From an uncultured Beijerinckiaceae bacterium (GTDB lineage: Bacteria; Pseudomonadota; Alphaproteobacteria; Rhizobiales; Beijerinckiaceae): a stretch of DNA of 12,841 nucleotides. The notes beneath the pieces are model-generated. The model did not search any database and was not told the DNA's origin. It worked only from the letters and a program-made list of their open reading frames with translations. Both the position numbers and the translations under genes were made by a program. Each line of letters starts with the position of its first letter. Within the stretch, counting starts at the first letter, position 1. Location of the stretch: NCBI GenBank assembly GCA_937863205.1, contig CALMGA010000042.1, positions 1 to 12,841 of the forward strand, read 5' to 3'. This document shows, in pieces, positions 7,382-12,841 of this stretch.

Positions 7382-7506
7382 ATGGCTGGCAGCTATTCCC
7401 TTGATCTGCGCAAGCGCGTGGTGGCCTTTGTTGAGGCGGGCCACTCACGTCATGAGGCGGGACGCCGCTTCGCGGTCAGCGAAAGCTTTGCGCGCCGGCT
7501 GGTTGG
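7382..7506 (+). pseudogene. IS630-family transposase, N-terminal fragment
   Basis: The first ~41 codons of an IS630-type transposase: MAGSYSLDLRKRVVAFVEAG followed by HSRHEAGRRFAVSESFARRLV, the N-terminal HTH that binds the element ends. The DDE catalytic domain is missing. A GGAGGTGAC ribosome binding site precedes the ATG. The match stops at about 7506, exactly where the left inverted repeat of the IS5 element begins. The remainder of the IS630 gene is not found beyond the right end of that IS5 element, so this is not simply a clean, reversible insertion; a deletion or other rearrangement must have removed the rest. Confidence 0.8.
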
Positions 7507-7529
7507 CAAGGTGGACGCCTCCAAATACC
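7507..7529 (+). repeat. IS5 element left inverted repeat
   Basis: Pairs with 12692-12714 at 19 of 23 positions. It begins exactly where the IS630 similarity ends, which supports it as the real end of the IS5 element. Confidence 0.65.
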
Positions 7530-7585
7530 TCGCAGGGTGAGGCGGCTTGCGGTGTGATGGCGGTCGGCGACGACGAGGGCTGAGG

Positions 7586-7839
7586 ATGCGAGGTCAAGCA
7601 AGCTTCTTTGACCTCGACGAGCGCCTGAAGGAGCTCACCGCCAAAGGCGACGCGCTGGAGCGGCTCGGCGCCATCGTTGACTTCGAGCTGTTCCGCCCCG
7701 ACCTCGTCCGCGCGGTGCCGCGTTCCGATGGCGTCAAGGGCGGCCGCCCGCCGTTCGACCTGGTGTTCATGTTCAAGGTGCTGGTGATCCAGGCCAGCCA
7801 TTCGCTGTCGGACGAGCGAACCGAGTACCTGATCAAGGA
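7586..7839 (+). pseudogene. IS5-family transposase, N-terminal part
   Basis: Starts at the ATG at 7586 with MRGQASFFDLDERLKEL, typical of this alphaproteobacterial IS5 group. It continues through VPRSDGVKGGRPPFDLVFMF and SDERTEYLIKD. The coding sequence breaks after the codon region for LIKD, where the IS1595-type transposon has inserted; translation past the junction gives about 16 unrelated residues and stops at 7888. Joining 7839 to 11740 restores the frame precisely and gives the expected KDRLSFMRFLGLGLAD. This domain is the N-terminal DUF772-like region; the catalytic residues lie in the other part. Confidence 0.9.
7832..7839. repeat. 8-bp target-site duplication, left copy
   Basis: ATCAAGGA directly precedes the left end of the transposon and recurs at 11732-11739. 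Eight bases is the usual duplication for the IS1595 family. Because the neighbouring G and C also match, the repeat can equally be read as 10 bp (GATCAAGGAC at 7831-7840 and 11731-11740), depending on whether the terminal C/G belongs to the element. Confidence 0.85.
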
Positions 7840-7840
7840 C

Positions 7841-7866
7841 GGTATTATGGAGCACCCGCCACAAGC
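7841..7866 (+). repeat. IS1595-type transposon left inverted repeat
   Basis: Begins GGTATTATGGAGCACC and matches the complement of 11705-11730 at 24 of 26 positions, mismatching at positions 17 and 24. A terminal C at 7840 and G at 11731 would extend the pairing by one. Confidence 0.9.
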
Positions 7867-7897
7867 GATCGAGCCCCGTTCGGATTAGATCGATGGC

Positions 7898-8335
7898 ATG
7901 TCCACCGCTCTCCGCAACCGCTACGTCACCGCCGCACTGAAAGAGCGTCGCGCCATCCTTGCCGGCGAGCTGCAACAGCTCAGGACCCAAGCTGCGCGCC
8001 ATGTGGATGCCTTGGCTCACGTCGATGCCGTGCTGGCGATGTTCGCACCGGAGGTCGATCCCAACGCGATCCCGCTACGCCGTGTCCCTGCTGAGAACCC
8101 CCATTGCGTTCCCCACGCCGCTCGACGCATCCTTGCCATCCTGAGGCGCCGTGGCGAGGCCATGTCCACGGCCGACATAGCCGCTACGCTTTCGGCCGAG
8201 CTTGGCTTCGGCCCCGAAGCGGCGGCGGGCGTTGCCCAACGTTGCCGTATCGCGTTGCGCGACCTGTCGAAAGGAGAGCGGGCGTCGGTGCTCAAGACGG
8301 GCTGGCGAACCGGCGCCATGTGGAGCCTTCGCTAG
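7898..8335 (+). CDS. Hypothetical coiled-coil/winged-helix-like protein (145 aa), transposon passenger
   Basis: I recognise the general type but no named family. Residues about 14-48 are Ala/Leu/Arg-rich and probably a coiled coil (LKERRAILAGELQQLRTQAA). After a Pro-containing linker, the C-terminal half looks like a winged helix: ARRILAILRRRGEAMSTADI, then AQRCRIALRDLSKGERASVL and W-R-T-G-A-M-W at the end. A DNA-binding role is plausible. The ATG at 7898 has only a weak ribosome binding site and sits 31 bases inside the left inverted repeat, so expression may depend on a promoter in the transposon end or upstream. High GC and codon use resemble the transposase rather than the other passengers. 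It is intact. Confidence 0.7.
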   Translation: MSTALRNRYVTAALKERRAILAGELQQLRTQAARHVDALAHVDAVLAMFAPEVDPNAIPLRRVPAENPHCVPHAARRILAILRRRGEAMSTADIAATLSAELGFGPEAAAGVAQRCRIALRDLSKGERASVLKTGWRTGAMWSLR

Positions 8336-8422
8336 GCCGCGGGTGCGATCGAACCTGCTTACCTCGTCAGCGTGCGCGGGCTGATGGTGAAGGAGGGGGA
8401 GCCCGAGAACGCGCGGTGACAT

Positions 8423-8901
8423 CTATCTTGCAACTAGATGTAACGACGTAAGTCTAATCATCATAGCCGTCTCGGACACGCCGAAGCGATGCGCAAGGTC
8501 GTATACCTCACGCGAGAAGTGCTGGAATATTTCACGGACCAACTTTGCAGGCATTATGATCTCTGCTGCCATCCTATTTGCCTGCCGTTCTAAAACATCG
8601 CTGAATGTACTACGATACATAACAGTATCGATGATATTGTTTGGATGAGATCGCGGCGCATGACAAAATGCGCTATTTCATGAGCGAGGGTAAATCTTTG
8701 TCTATTGCCATGATGAAGCGAATTAATCTCAATTGCGAACTTCGACGGAGTACTGCTATCACGCTTGATGAGCCCGGCGATGTCGTCGGTCATTGCAACG
8801 TATGTTACTGAGGTGCCAAGATCTGATGCGATCCCAATCAGATTGACTGGCGCATCTCCTTGGTGACGCTTGATAATATCTCGCGGATCCAGCCTAATCA
8901 T
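8423..8901 (-). pseudogene. ImmA/IrrE-family metallopeptidase, frameshifted
   Basis: ImmA/IrrE proteins are zinc-dependent peptidases that cleave repressors such as phage ImmR or DdrO. The first part, from ATG 8901, runs MIRLDPRDIIKRHQGDAPVN to TLAHEIAHFVMRRDLIQ, with the zinc-binding HEIAH motif. The frame then goes wrong. The expected continuation (NIIDTVMYRSTFSDVLERQA, then NRMAAEIIMP with the third zinc ligand Glu, and the C-terminal HTH-like tail to LTSLHLVAR) lies in another frame and ends at 8423. One missing A in the short run at about 8640-8642 explains this, so it is either a recent mutation or a sequencing error. The start overlaps the stop of the membrane-protein gene by 4 bases (ATGA). 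Rejoined length is about 160 aa, normal for the catalytic domain alone; no Xre domain is attached. Confidence 0.85.
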
Positions 8902-9338
8902 TTTCCAAGTACTTTTATGATCTCAGCGACTTCTTCATCGGTGAGATCGTCACTTCCTTCTTGATTCTCAGCGGATTTTTGCCGCTCTGCCTCTAATGCT
9001 CGCTCTACCGCTGGCGACAACCTTTCGTTAACCAAATTTTCTAACGTTTTCGATGTTAGGTTGTCAATATATTTCTTAGCTTCTCCGAAGCCAATTACTG
9101 CAAGAGAGGCAACAAAGATAGAACCCAATGCTATCATTACTGACAAAGCTGTAAGAAGTATGCTGACGTAATCTTTGTACTCCACAGCAGGAGTTCTTAT
9201 ATCTGTTGAACTTAGGATGGTATATGATGTCTCTCTTTGGTTGAATAGAAATAATAAGAAGATGAGGCATACATAAATATCTAAGATTGTGAGTACTATC
9301 CAACCCGCTGAACGCAGAACGCGCGTTATGTAAATCAC
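8898..9338 (-). CDS. Two-TM membrane protein coupled to the ImmA/IrrE gene
   Basis: Not recognised. With a GTG start at 9338 the product is 146 aa. It has two membrane segments (residues about 12-32, GWIVLTILDIYVCLIFLLFLF, and about 59-84, LLTALSVMIALGSIFVASLA). A short loop of about 27 residues separates them, and a charged, helical C-terminal tail (LENLVNERLSPAVERALEAE) ends in an acidic segment. The GTG has AGAGG about ten bases upstream and falls just after the original stop codon of the transposase (9354-9352). A longer form from TTG at 9383 would run into the transposase gene. The stop overlaps the ImmA/IrrE start (ATGA), so the two products are probably made together. A membrane partner whose tail is a protease substrate is one possible reading, but unproven. 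Confidence 0.65.
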   Translation of the reverse strand: MIYITRVLRSAGWIVLTILDIYVCLIFLLFLFNQRETSYTILSSTDIRTPAVEYKDYVSILLTALSVMIALGSIFVASLAVIGFGEAKKYIDNLTSKTLENLVNERLSPAVERALEAERQKSAENQEGSDDLTDEEVAEIIKVLGK

Positions 9339-9351
9339 GAAAGGCCCACCT

Positions 9352-9435
9352 CTAGTCAGCGACGTGGCGCTGCCAATATCCAACGAAATCAGGGCTAGTT
9401 GATTTCATCGTCACCAACTTGGCAAGCCTCTGCAT
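9352..9435 (-). pseudogene. Orphaned C-terminal tail of the IS1595 transposase
   Basis: In frame with the transposase but beyond its ochre codon. It encodes 27 residues including DFVGYWQRHVAD, a family-conserved ending, then TAG. Its preservation shows the stop is recent. Confidence 0.75.
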
Positions 9436-10341
9436 TTAGTCGCCATTGCTAGTACGACGGTTGTCCTCGCGCCATGACGCTTCCTGCGCGTAGCGGAGGA
9501 GGTACTGGCCGGCGATGTGGTGGTGGTGCCCGGCCTCGGCGCGGCGGAGGCGGGAGAAGTACTCTTCCGCCATGTTGGTGCAGGCGCCGTCGAGGCTGTA
9601 CGCCTTGGAGTGGTCGATCCGCTTCATCTCGAACGCGGCATGGAGGCTATCCCAGCCCGGCGCGGCGTCGGCGTGAACGACCGTGCCCTTGGCGATGCGG
9701 CTCTTGATGAAGCCGGCCGCCGCGCTTTCGGAGCGGAACACCGCCGGGACGGAGTTGCCGCCGCGCTCGCGCACGATGATGACCGACTTGCGCTTGCCGG
9801 TCTGATTGATGGCGAGGCCGCGATGGATGCGGTTCTCCTTGAGGTTGCGGGGCTTGATGTAGCCGCCGAAGTAGGCGCCATCGACCTCGGCCACCTTGCC
9901 CTCGCCGCCGACGACGCGGCCCTTCATCTCCTCCGCCATCGCCTCGCGCAGCTTGTGGGCGAGCACGAAGGCCGTCTTGTAGTCCACCCCGAGGTCGCGG
10001 GAGAGGGCGAGCATGGATTTGCCTTTGACCTCGTTGACGAAGATCGCCACGGCCAAGAGGTACGTCTGCAAGGGCAACTTGTGGAAGGCGAACAGGGTGC
10101 CGCTGGTCAGGGAGAAGTCGCGGGCGCATTCCTTGGCGCGGCAGCGGAAGCGCGGGGCGCCGTTCGGCCGACGGGCGCTGTAGGCGTCGAGCGAGCCGCA
10201 ATGCGGGCAGACGGGCTTGCCGTCCGTCTCCGCCCAGCGGATCGCGGCGAAGGTCGTCTCGGCCTCGTCCTTCGACATGCGGGCGACCTTGACCAAGTTG
10301 ATGGTCTTGGCGCGAGGGCTGAGGAGGAAATGGACGGGCAT
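9436..10341 (-). CDS. IS1595-family transposase with a premature ochre stop
   Basis: DDE-type transposase that mobilises the surrounding transposon. An N-terminal zinc ribbon (C45-P-H-C48 with C67 and C72) is followed by the ISXO2-like catalytic domain: D154 in EVDGAYFGG, D225 in VVHADAAPGWD, and the conserved GACTNMAEEYFSRLRRAEAG with HHHHI (about 252-275). The start at ATG 10341 matches relatives that open with HFLLS and an 'ARM' segment; an internal ATG at 10278 is possible. At 301 aa it is short. After SNGD comes TAA (9438-9436), and the same frame then continues MQRLAKLVTMKSTSPDFVGY and WQRHVAD to a TAG at 9354-9352. DFxGYWQRH is the conserved tail of these transposases, so a C-to-T change (CAA to TAA) has removed the last 27-28 residues. 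Catalytic residues remain, but activity is doubtful. Confidence 0.9.
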   Translation of the reverse strand: MPVHFLLSPRAKTINLVKVARMSKDEAETTFAAIRWAETDGKPVCPHCGSLDAYSARRPNGAPRFRCRAKECARDFSLTSGTLFAFHKLPLQTYLLAVAIFVNEVKGKSMLALSRDLGVDYKTAFVLAHKLREAMAEEMKGRVVGGEGKVAEVDGAYFGGYIKPRNLKENRIHRGLAINQTGKRKSVIIVRERGGNSVPAVFRSESAAAGFIKSRIAKGTVVHADAAPGWDSLHAAFEMKRIDHSKAYSLDGACTNMAEEYFSRLRRAEAGHHHHIAGQYLLRYAQEASWREDNRRTSNGD

Positions 10342-10444
10342 GACGTAGCTAACTCTCGCGTTAGCTTACGTCTAAGTGAGCTTTGACAGCCGGTCAAGGC
10401 AAACCTAACGTCTGAGTGTGCTTTCTCTCGCGTTAGGTTCGGGC
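10342..10444. promoter_or_regulatory. Divergent promoter/operator region between transposase and DUF6471 genes
   Basis: Dense symmetry in about 100 bases. TTGAC-AGCCG-GTCAA (10383-10397) holds two opposed -35 elements. Rightward, TTGACA (10383-10388) is followed after 17 bases by TAACGT (10406-10411). Leftward, TTGACC (complement of 10392-10397) is followed after 17 bases by TAGACG (complement of 10369-10374). A 17-bp direct repeat ACGTCTRAGTGWGCTTT occurs at 10368-10384 and 10408-10424 (15 matches), overlapping each promoter. TCTCGCGTTAG recurs at 10354-10364 and 10426-10436. Inverted repeats AGCTAAC/GTTAGCT (10347-10366) and AACCTAACG/CGTTAGGTT (10402-10439) complete the array. This looks like shared repression of both genes by one protein, possibly the DUF6471 product. 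The promoter hexamers are my own reading of weak-consensus sites. Confidence 0.6.
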
Positions 10445-10678
10445 ATGGGCAGGTCGGAAGACGAATGGCGCGAGGCTGTCGCCAAGCACGTCAAGGCAAA
10501 AATGAAGGAGGCCGGCGTTACCTACGTCGAGATGGTGCGTCGGCTGAAAGATCACGGCTTTGAGGAGTCAGAAGGCTCGCTGACGATGAAGCTCAAACGG
10601 GGGGCGTTCGCGGCGACCTTCCTCATGGCTTGCCTTGCAGCACTAGAACTTGAGGGAGTACGACTAGAGGAGCTTTAG
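10445..10678 (+). CDS. DUF6471-family small protein (77 aa)
   Basis: Small helical protein of the DUF6471 type. Members have a fold reminiscent of HTH repressors and often sit on mobile elements; their role is not established. Visible family pattern: W near the start (EDEWREAVAKHVKAKMKEAG), then VTYVEMVRRLKDHGFEESEG, then SLTMKLKRGAFAATFLMACL, where an N/L-x-x-K-x-x-RG-F motif and a hydrophobic helix are typical. The ATG at 10445 was preferred; the longer TTG form from 10418 would start inside the operator repeats. It faces away from the transposase across the repeat-rich region and is followed after 14 bases by the membrane protein gene, so it likely forms an operon with it. An autoregulator of both divergent units is a reasonable inference. 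Confidence 0.7.
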   Translation: MGRSEDEWREAVAKHVKAKMKEAGVTYVEMVRRLKDHGFEESEGSLTMKLKRGAFAATFLMACLAALELEGVRLEEL

Positions 10679-10692
10679 ACGAGCAGGCAAAC

Positions 10693-11616
10693 GTGTCCGA
10701 CAGAACGGCTTCCAAGATCATCGGCGCCATGCTGGCGCTAGTCTTCCTGCTTGCCTTAGGTGCTGTTCACTCGTCATGGACCGAAGACCAGGCTGTAGGG
10801 GTCGAGACCGAACAGCAAGCCGCCGAGGGCGTACATGCCAAGAAAATCAAAAATGACATCGGTCGAGCGACCAGCGAGCAAGCGCCAACGGTCAACAGAA
10901 ATGGCGCCGCAAAGAAGGATGAGACAGACGACGACACTTCCGAGTTTTGGCCGCCGCTCTTCGGCTTTCGTTTAAAGATTACTGACACTCTGCTTGTTCT
11001 GTTCACTGGTATGCTCGCTTGGAGCACGAGAGGTTTGCAAAAATCGACCGTTGGCTTGCAACGAGCTGCCGATGAGCAAGCTAGAATTACTAATAATCTT
11101 TTTTTGATCGATCAAAGTCCTTGGCTCAATGTCCACGCCAGATTGACCGAAGATCCTGACTACAATCAGATCGATTGCACTATTACTTTGCGTATTCGTA
11201 TTTCCTGCAAAAACATAGGAAAAAGTCCAGCTGTCGACGCTGCTGATGGCATCAGCCAAGCTCATATAGGGTACGAAGGCTTCCAAGAAGACTTCGATTC
11301 GACAAGCGCCTTCGTTGCCGTGCAGAGCGAATCGAAAGGAATGACAATCTTCCTGAACGACGAAGTCAATTTCAACACAGAAATTGTTCTGGATCGAACT
11401 GCGATCCAAGCTAGCAAGAACATAACGGAAGGGATGCCTATGCACTTCTTCACGGTAGGTTATGCTTACAAATCTAGTTTGTCTGATGCCTTGTTCGAGA
11501 CGGTTCGCATGTATCAGTTCGGCATCCCCATTTGGCAGACAGCGTTGCCGCTCCCCAACGATGAGAATTGGGGAATGGGTATCGAGTTCAGGCTTTGGAA
11601 AGAAAGCGTGACTTGA
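10693..11616 (+). CDS. Hypothetical two-TM protein with large soluble C-terminal domain (307 aa)
   Basis: Not recognised as a named family, although proteins of this plan are common on mobile elements. The N-terminal segment 9-27 (IIGAMLALVFLLALGAV) is a signal-anchor-like helix. A polar, Gln/Ala/Glu/Lys-rich linker of about 65 residues follows, then a second membrane helix near 97-111 (TDTLLVLFTGMLAWS), a short helical stretch (LQKSTVGLQRAADEQARI), and a roughly 170-residue beta-rich domain starting at SPWLNVHARL. That domain is probably cytoplasmic if both helices span the membrane. The start is GTG 10693 with GCAGG five bases upstream. It follows the DUF6471 gene by 14 bases. Its base composition is more AT-rich than the transposase, suggesting capture from elsewhere. 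Intact. Confidence 0.7.
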   Translation: MSDRTASKIIGAMLALVFLLALGAVHSSWTEDQAVGVETEQQAAEGVHAKKIKNDIGRATSEQAPTVNRNGAAKKDETDDDTSEFWPPLFGFRLKITDTLLVLFTGMLAWSTRGLQKSTVGLQRAADEQARITNNLFLIDQSPWLNVHARLTEDPDYNQIDCTITLRIRISCKNIGKSPAVDAADGISQAHIGYEGFQEDFDSTSAFVAVQSESKGMTIFLNDEVNFNTEIVLDRTAIQASKNITEGMPMHFFTVGYAYKSSLSDALFETVRMYQFGIPIWQTALPLPNDENWGMGIEFRLWKESVT

Positions 11617-11704
11617 CAGGAAAAGGAATGCCGCCGCCACAACCCGCGCGATCACCTCACACCTCTTGGAGAAGGCGGGGAGATAAGGGCGGGGGTGTCA
11701 GGCT

Positions 11705-11730
11705 GCCTGTGGCAGGTGCTCCATAATACC
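11705..11730 (-). repeat. IS1595-type transposon right inverted repeat
   Basis: Complement of the left repeat at 7841-7866 with two mismatches in 26. About 90 bases of noncoding sequence separate it from the last passenger gene. Confidence 0.9.
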
Positions 11731-11731
11731 G

Positions 11732-11739
11732 ATCAAGGA
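11732..11739. repeat. 8-bp target-site duplication, right copy
   Basis: ATCAAGGA, identical to 7832-7839. Removing one copy together with the transposon restores the IS5 transposase frame exactly. Confidence 0.85.
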
Positions 11740-12690
11740 CCGGCTCTCGTTCATGCGCTTTCTCGGGCTCGGCCTCGCCGACCCGGTGCCCGATGCCAAC
11801 ACCATCTGGACTTTTCGCGAGGCGCTGACGCGTACACAGATCGATGGCAAGCCGGCCATTCAGATGCTGTTTGCCGCCTATGAGGCGGCGCTGACCCGGG
11901 CCGGGTTCCTGGCGATGGGCGGGCAGATCGTCGACGCCGCGCTGGTGGCCGCGCCCCGGCAGCGCAACAGCGAAGGCGAAAAGGCCGAGATCAAAGCCGG
12001 GCGCATCCCGCAGAGCTGGAAGGAAAAGCCGGCGAAGCTCGCGCAAAAGGACCGCGACGCGCGCTGGACGGTGAAGTTCTCCAAGGCCAAGCCGGCCGAG
12101 GACGGATCGAAGCGGGTCGACATCGCGGTGCAGGCGTTCGGCTACAAGAACCACCTCGGCATCGATCGGCGTCATGGATTGATCCGCACCTTGGCTCGCC
12201 ACCGACGCGTCGCGCCACGACGGGGCGCAGTTGCCGGACCTGGTCTCGAAAGCGAACACGGCGAGCGACGTGTGGGCCGACACGGCCTATTGCACCAAGG
12301 CCAACGAGCGCCACCTTGCCGACAACGGCCTACGCTTGCAGATCCACCGCCGCAAGCCGCAGGGCCGGCCGCTGCCGGCCTACATCGCCCGCTCCAATAA
12401 CCGGCGCTCCAAGATGGGCGCGGCGGTGGAGCACGTTTTTGCCCGGCAGAAGGGGCCGATGGCGCTGGTGGTGCGCACGATCGGGCTGGCCCGGGCCACG
12501 GTGAAGATCGGGCTGGCCAACCTCGTCTACAACATGCACCGGGCGGTCTGGATCACCCGGATCAGGGCGCAGGCGGCCCGAAGAGCGGGAACCCCGGCGG
12601 AAGAGGTCGGCGCAGCACGCAGTAACAGAAGGGAAGTCCTCGCTGACGGCTGGACGACCAACCTGCTCGCATCACCAGCGACAGCAAACA
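11740..12690 (+). pseudogene. IS5-family transposase, C-terminal part with frameshift
   Basis: Continues the split transposase: RLSFMRFLGLGLADPVPDAN, TIWTFREALTR, then the first catalytic Asp in GQIVDAALVAAPRQRN and KPAKLAQKDRDARWTVKFSK. In HGLIRT the frame breaks: an extra T at 12191-12192 (ACCTTGG where ACCTGG is expected) moves the rest to another frame. That frame gives DASRHDGAQLPDLVSKANTA, the second Asp in VWADTAYC, and the Glu in VEHVFARQKGPMALVV, ending near LANLVYNMHRAVWITR. All three DDE residues are therefore still encoded, but not in one frame. After this the reading frame runs on through the right inverted repeat to 12833, so the natural stop also seems lost. The end given is approximate. 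Confidence 0.88.
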
Positions 12691-12691
12691 G

Positions 12692-12714
12692 GGTACTTGG
12701 AGGTCTCCATCTTG
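12692..12714 (-). repeat. IS5 element right inverted repeat
   Basis: Complement matches 7507-7529 at 19 of 23 positions. It marks the likely right end of the IS5 element. Confidence 0.65.
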
Positions 12715-12841
12715 GTCAGAAACATCTTATTTCGCCGGATATGAGTGGATCAGCGGGCCAGCGCTCGCGCGACAACTCCGGCTTCCCCCCCTGTACCCGT
12801 GATGGTGATCCGATCGGTTGCGTTTTAGGCTGAGCGGATCG
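12715..12841. other. Unassigned flank beyond the IS5 element
   Basis: No gene or known repeat is recognised. In particular, it does not continue the IS630 transposase interrupted at 7506. Confidence 0.4.

Larger units (their letters stand above)
7840..11731. mobile_element. IS1595-family transposon with passenger genes (~3.9 kb)
   Basis: Bounded by 26-bp inverted repeats (7841-7866 and 11705-11730, 24 matches) and an 8-bp target duplication, inserted in the IS5 transposase gene. Inside, from left to right: a 145-aa coiled-coil/winged-helix-like protein (+); an ImmA/IrrE peptidase pseudogene, a two-TM protein and the transposase (all -); then a DUF6471 protein and a second membrane protein (+). 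Members of the IS1595 family with passenger genes are known, so this layout has precedent; the particular cargo I do not recognise as described. The cargo (about 8423-9383 and 10700-11616) is clearly more AT-rich than the transposase gene, suggesting separate origins. The transposase carries a premature stop, so the transposon is probably no longer autonomous. Confidence 0.9.
7507..12714 (+). mobile_element. IS5-family insertion sequence, split by the IS1595-family transposon
   Basis: Without the inserted transposon the element is about 1.3 kb. Its ends are inferred from a 23-bp imperfect inverted repeat, 7507-7529 versus the complement of 12692-12714 (19 of 23 positions match; shared cores CAAG, TGGA, CCTCCAA, TACC). 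It encodes one DDE transposase on the plus strand, now in two parts (7586-7839 and from 11740) with a further frameshift near 12191. Bases flanking the two repeats show no matching target duplication. That fits with loss of the other half of the IS630 gene by deletion. Confidence 0.75.

Noticed and set aside
7445..8020. 191-aa minus-strand frame across the IS630/IS5 junction and the transposon end.
   Set aside because: It lies antisense to recognised transposase sequence and spans element boundaries, so it cannot be an ancestral gene.
9517..10386. Long 289-aa plus-strand frame opposite the IS1595 transposase.
   Set aside because: It is the antisense shadow of the transposase gene; its Ala/Gly/Asp/His-rich composition is typical of a complementary frame of a high-GC gene.
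10972..11655. 227-aa minus-strand frame opposite the second membrane protein.
   Set aside because: Its coding potential is weaker than that of the plus-strand gene, which has an operon partner, a ribosome binding site and plausible membrane helices; taken as antisense shadow.
1..12841. CRISPR array, tRNA or rRNA gene.
   Set aside because: No regularly spaced direct repeats of 25-40 bases and no recognisable tRNA or rRNA sequence were seen on reading both strands.

Overview
The window reads as an accessory region, rich in insertion sequences, from a high-GC alphaproteobacterium. That placement is inferred from codon use and from the IS5, IS630, IS3 and IS1595 subtypes; no rRNA, tRNA or housekeeping gene is present to confirm it.

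Layout. (1) 2-600: remains of two IS3-family elements on the minus strand, an orfA with an in-frame amber codon and a heavily decayed orfB core. (2) 690-5234, minus strand: an apparently intact recombination module. In transcription order it holds an AlpA/excisionase-like HTH protein, a DUF6876 protein, a protein with what look like four tandem HTH modules, and an 834-residue HTH/tyrosine-recombinase fusion. The last two overlap by 4 bases. A 372-residue gene of unknown function (5367-6485) diverges from it and is followed by a nested AT-rich palindrome. (3) 6486-7381: mostly noncoding, with one doubtful small ORF. (4) 7382-12714: nested insertion sequences. An IS630-type transposase gene is cut after about 41 codons at the edge of an IS5-family element. 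That IS5 element is itself split by a 3.9-kb IS1595-family transposon (about 7840-11731) with 26-bp imperfect terminal inverted repeats and an 8-bp target duplication.

The IS1595 transposon carries passengers: a coiled-coil/winged-helix-like protein, a two-TM membrane protein translationally coupled to a frameshifted ImmA/IrrE metallopeptidase, a DUF6471 protein, and a second two-TM protein with a large soluble domain. Its transposase and the DUF6471 gene diverge from a compact, repeat-rich region that looks like back-to-back promoters with operators.

Every transposase gene in the window is damaged (amber, ochre, frameshift, truncation or interruption). The recombinase module and most cargo genes are open. 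The best candidates for something undescribed are the recombinase module with its tandem-HTH partner, and the IS1595 transposon cargo with its shared control region.
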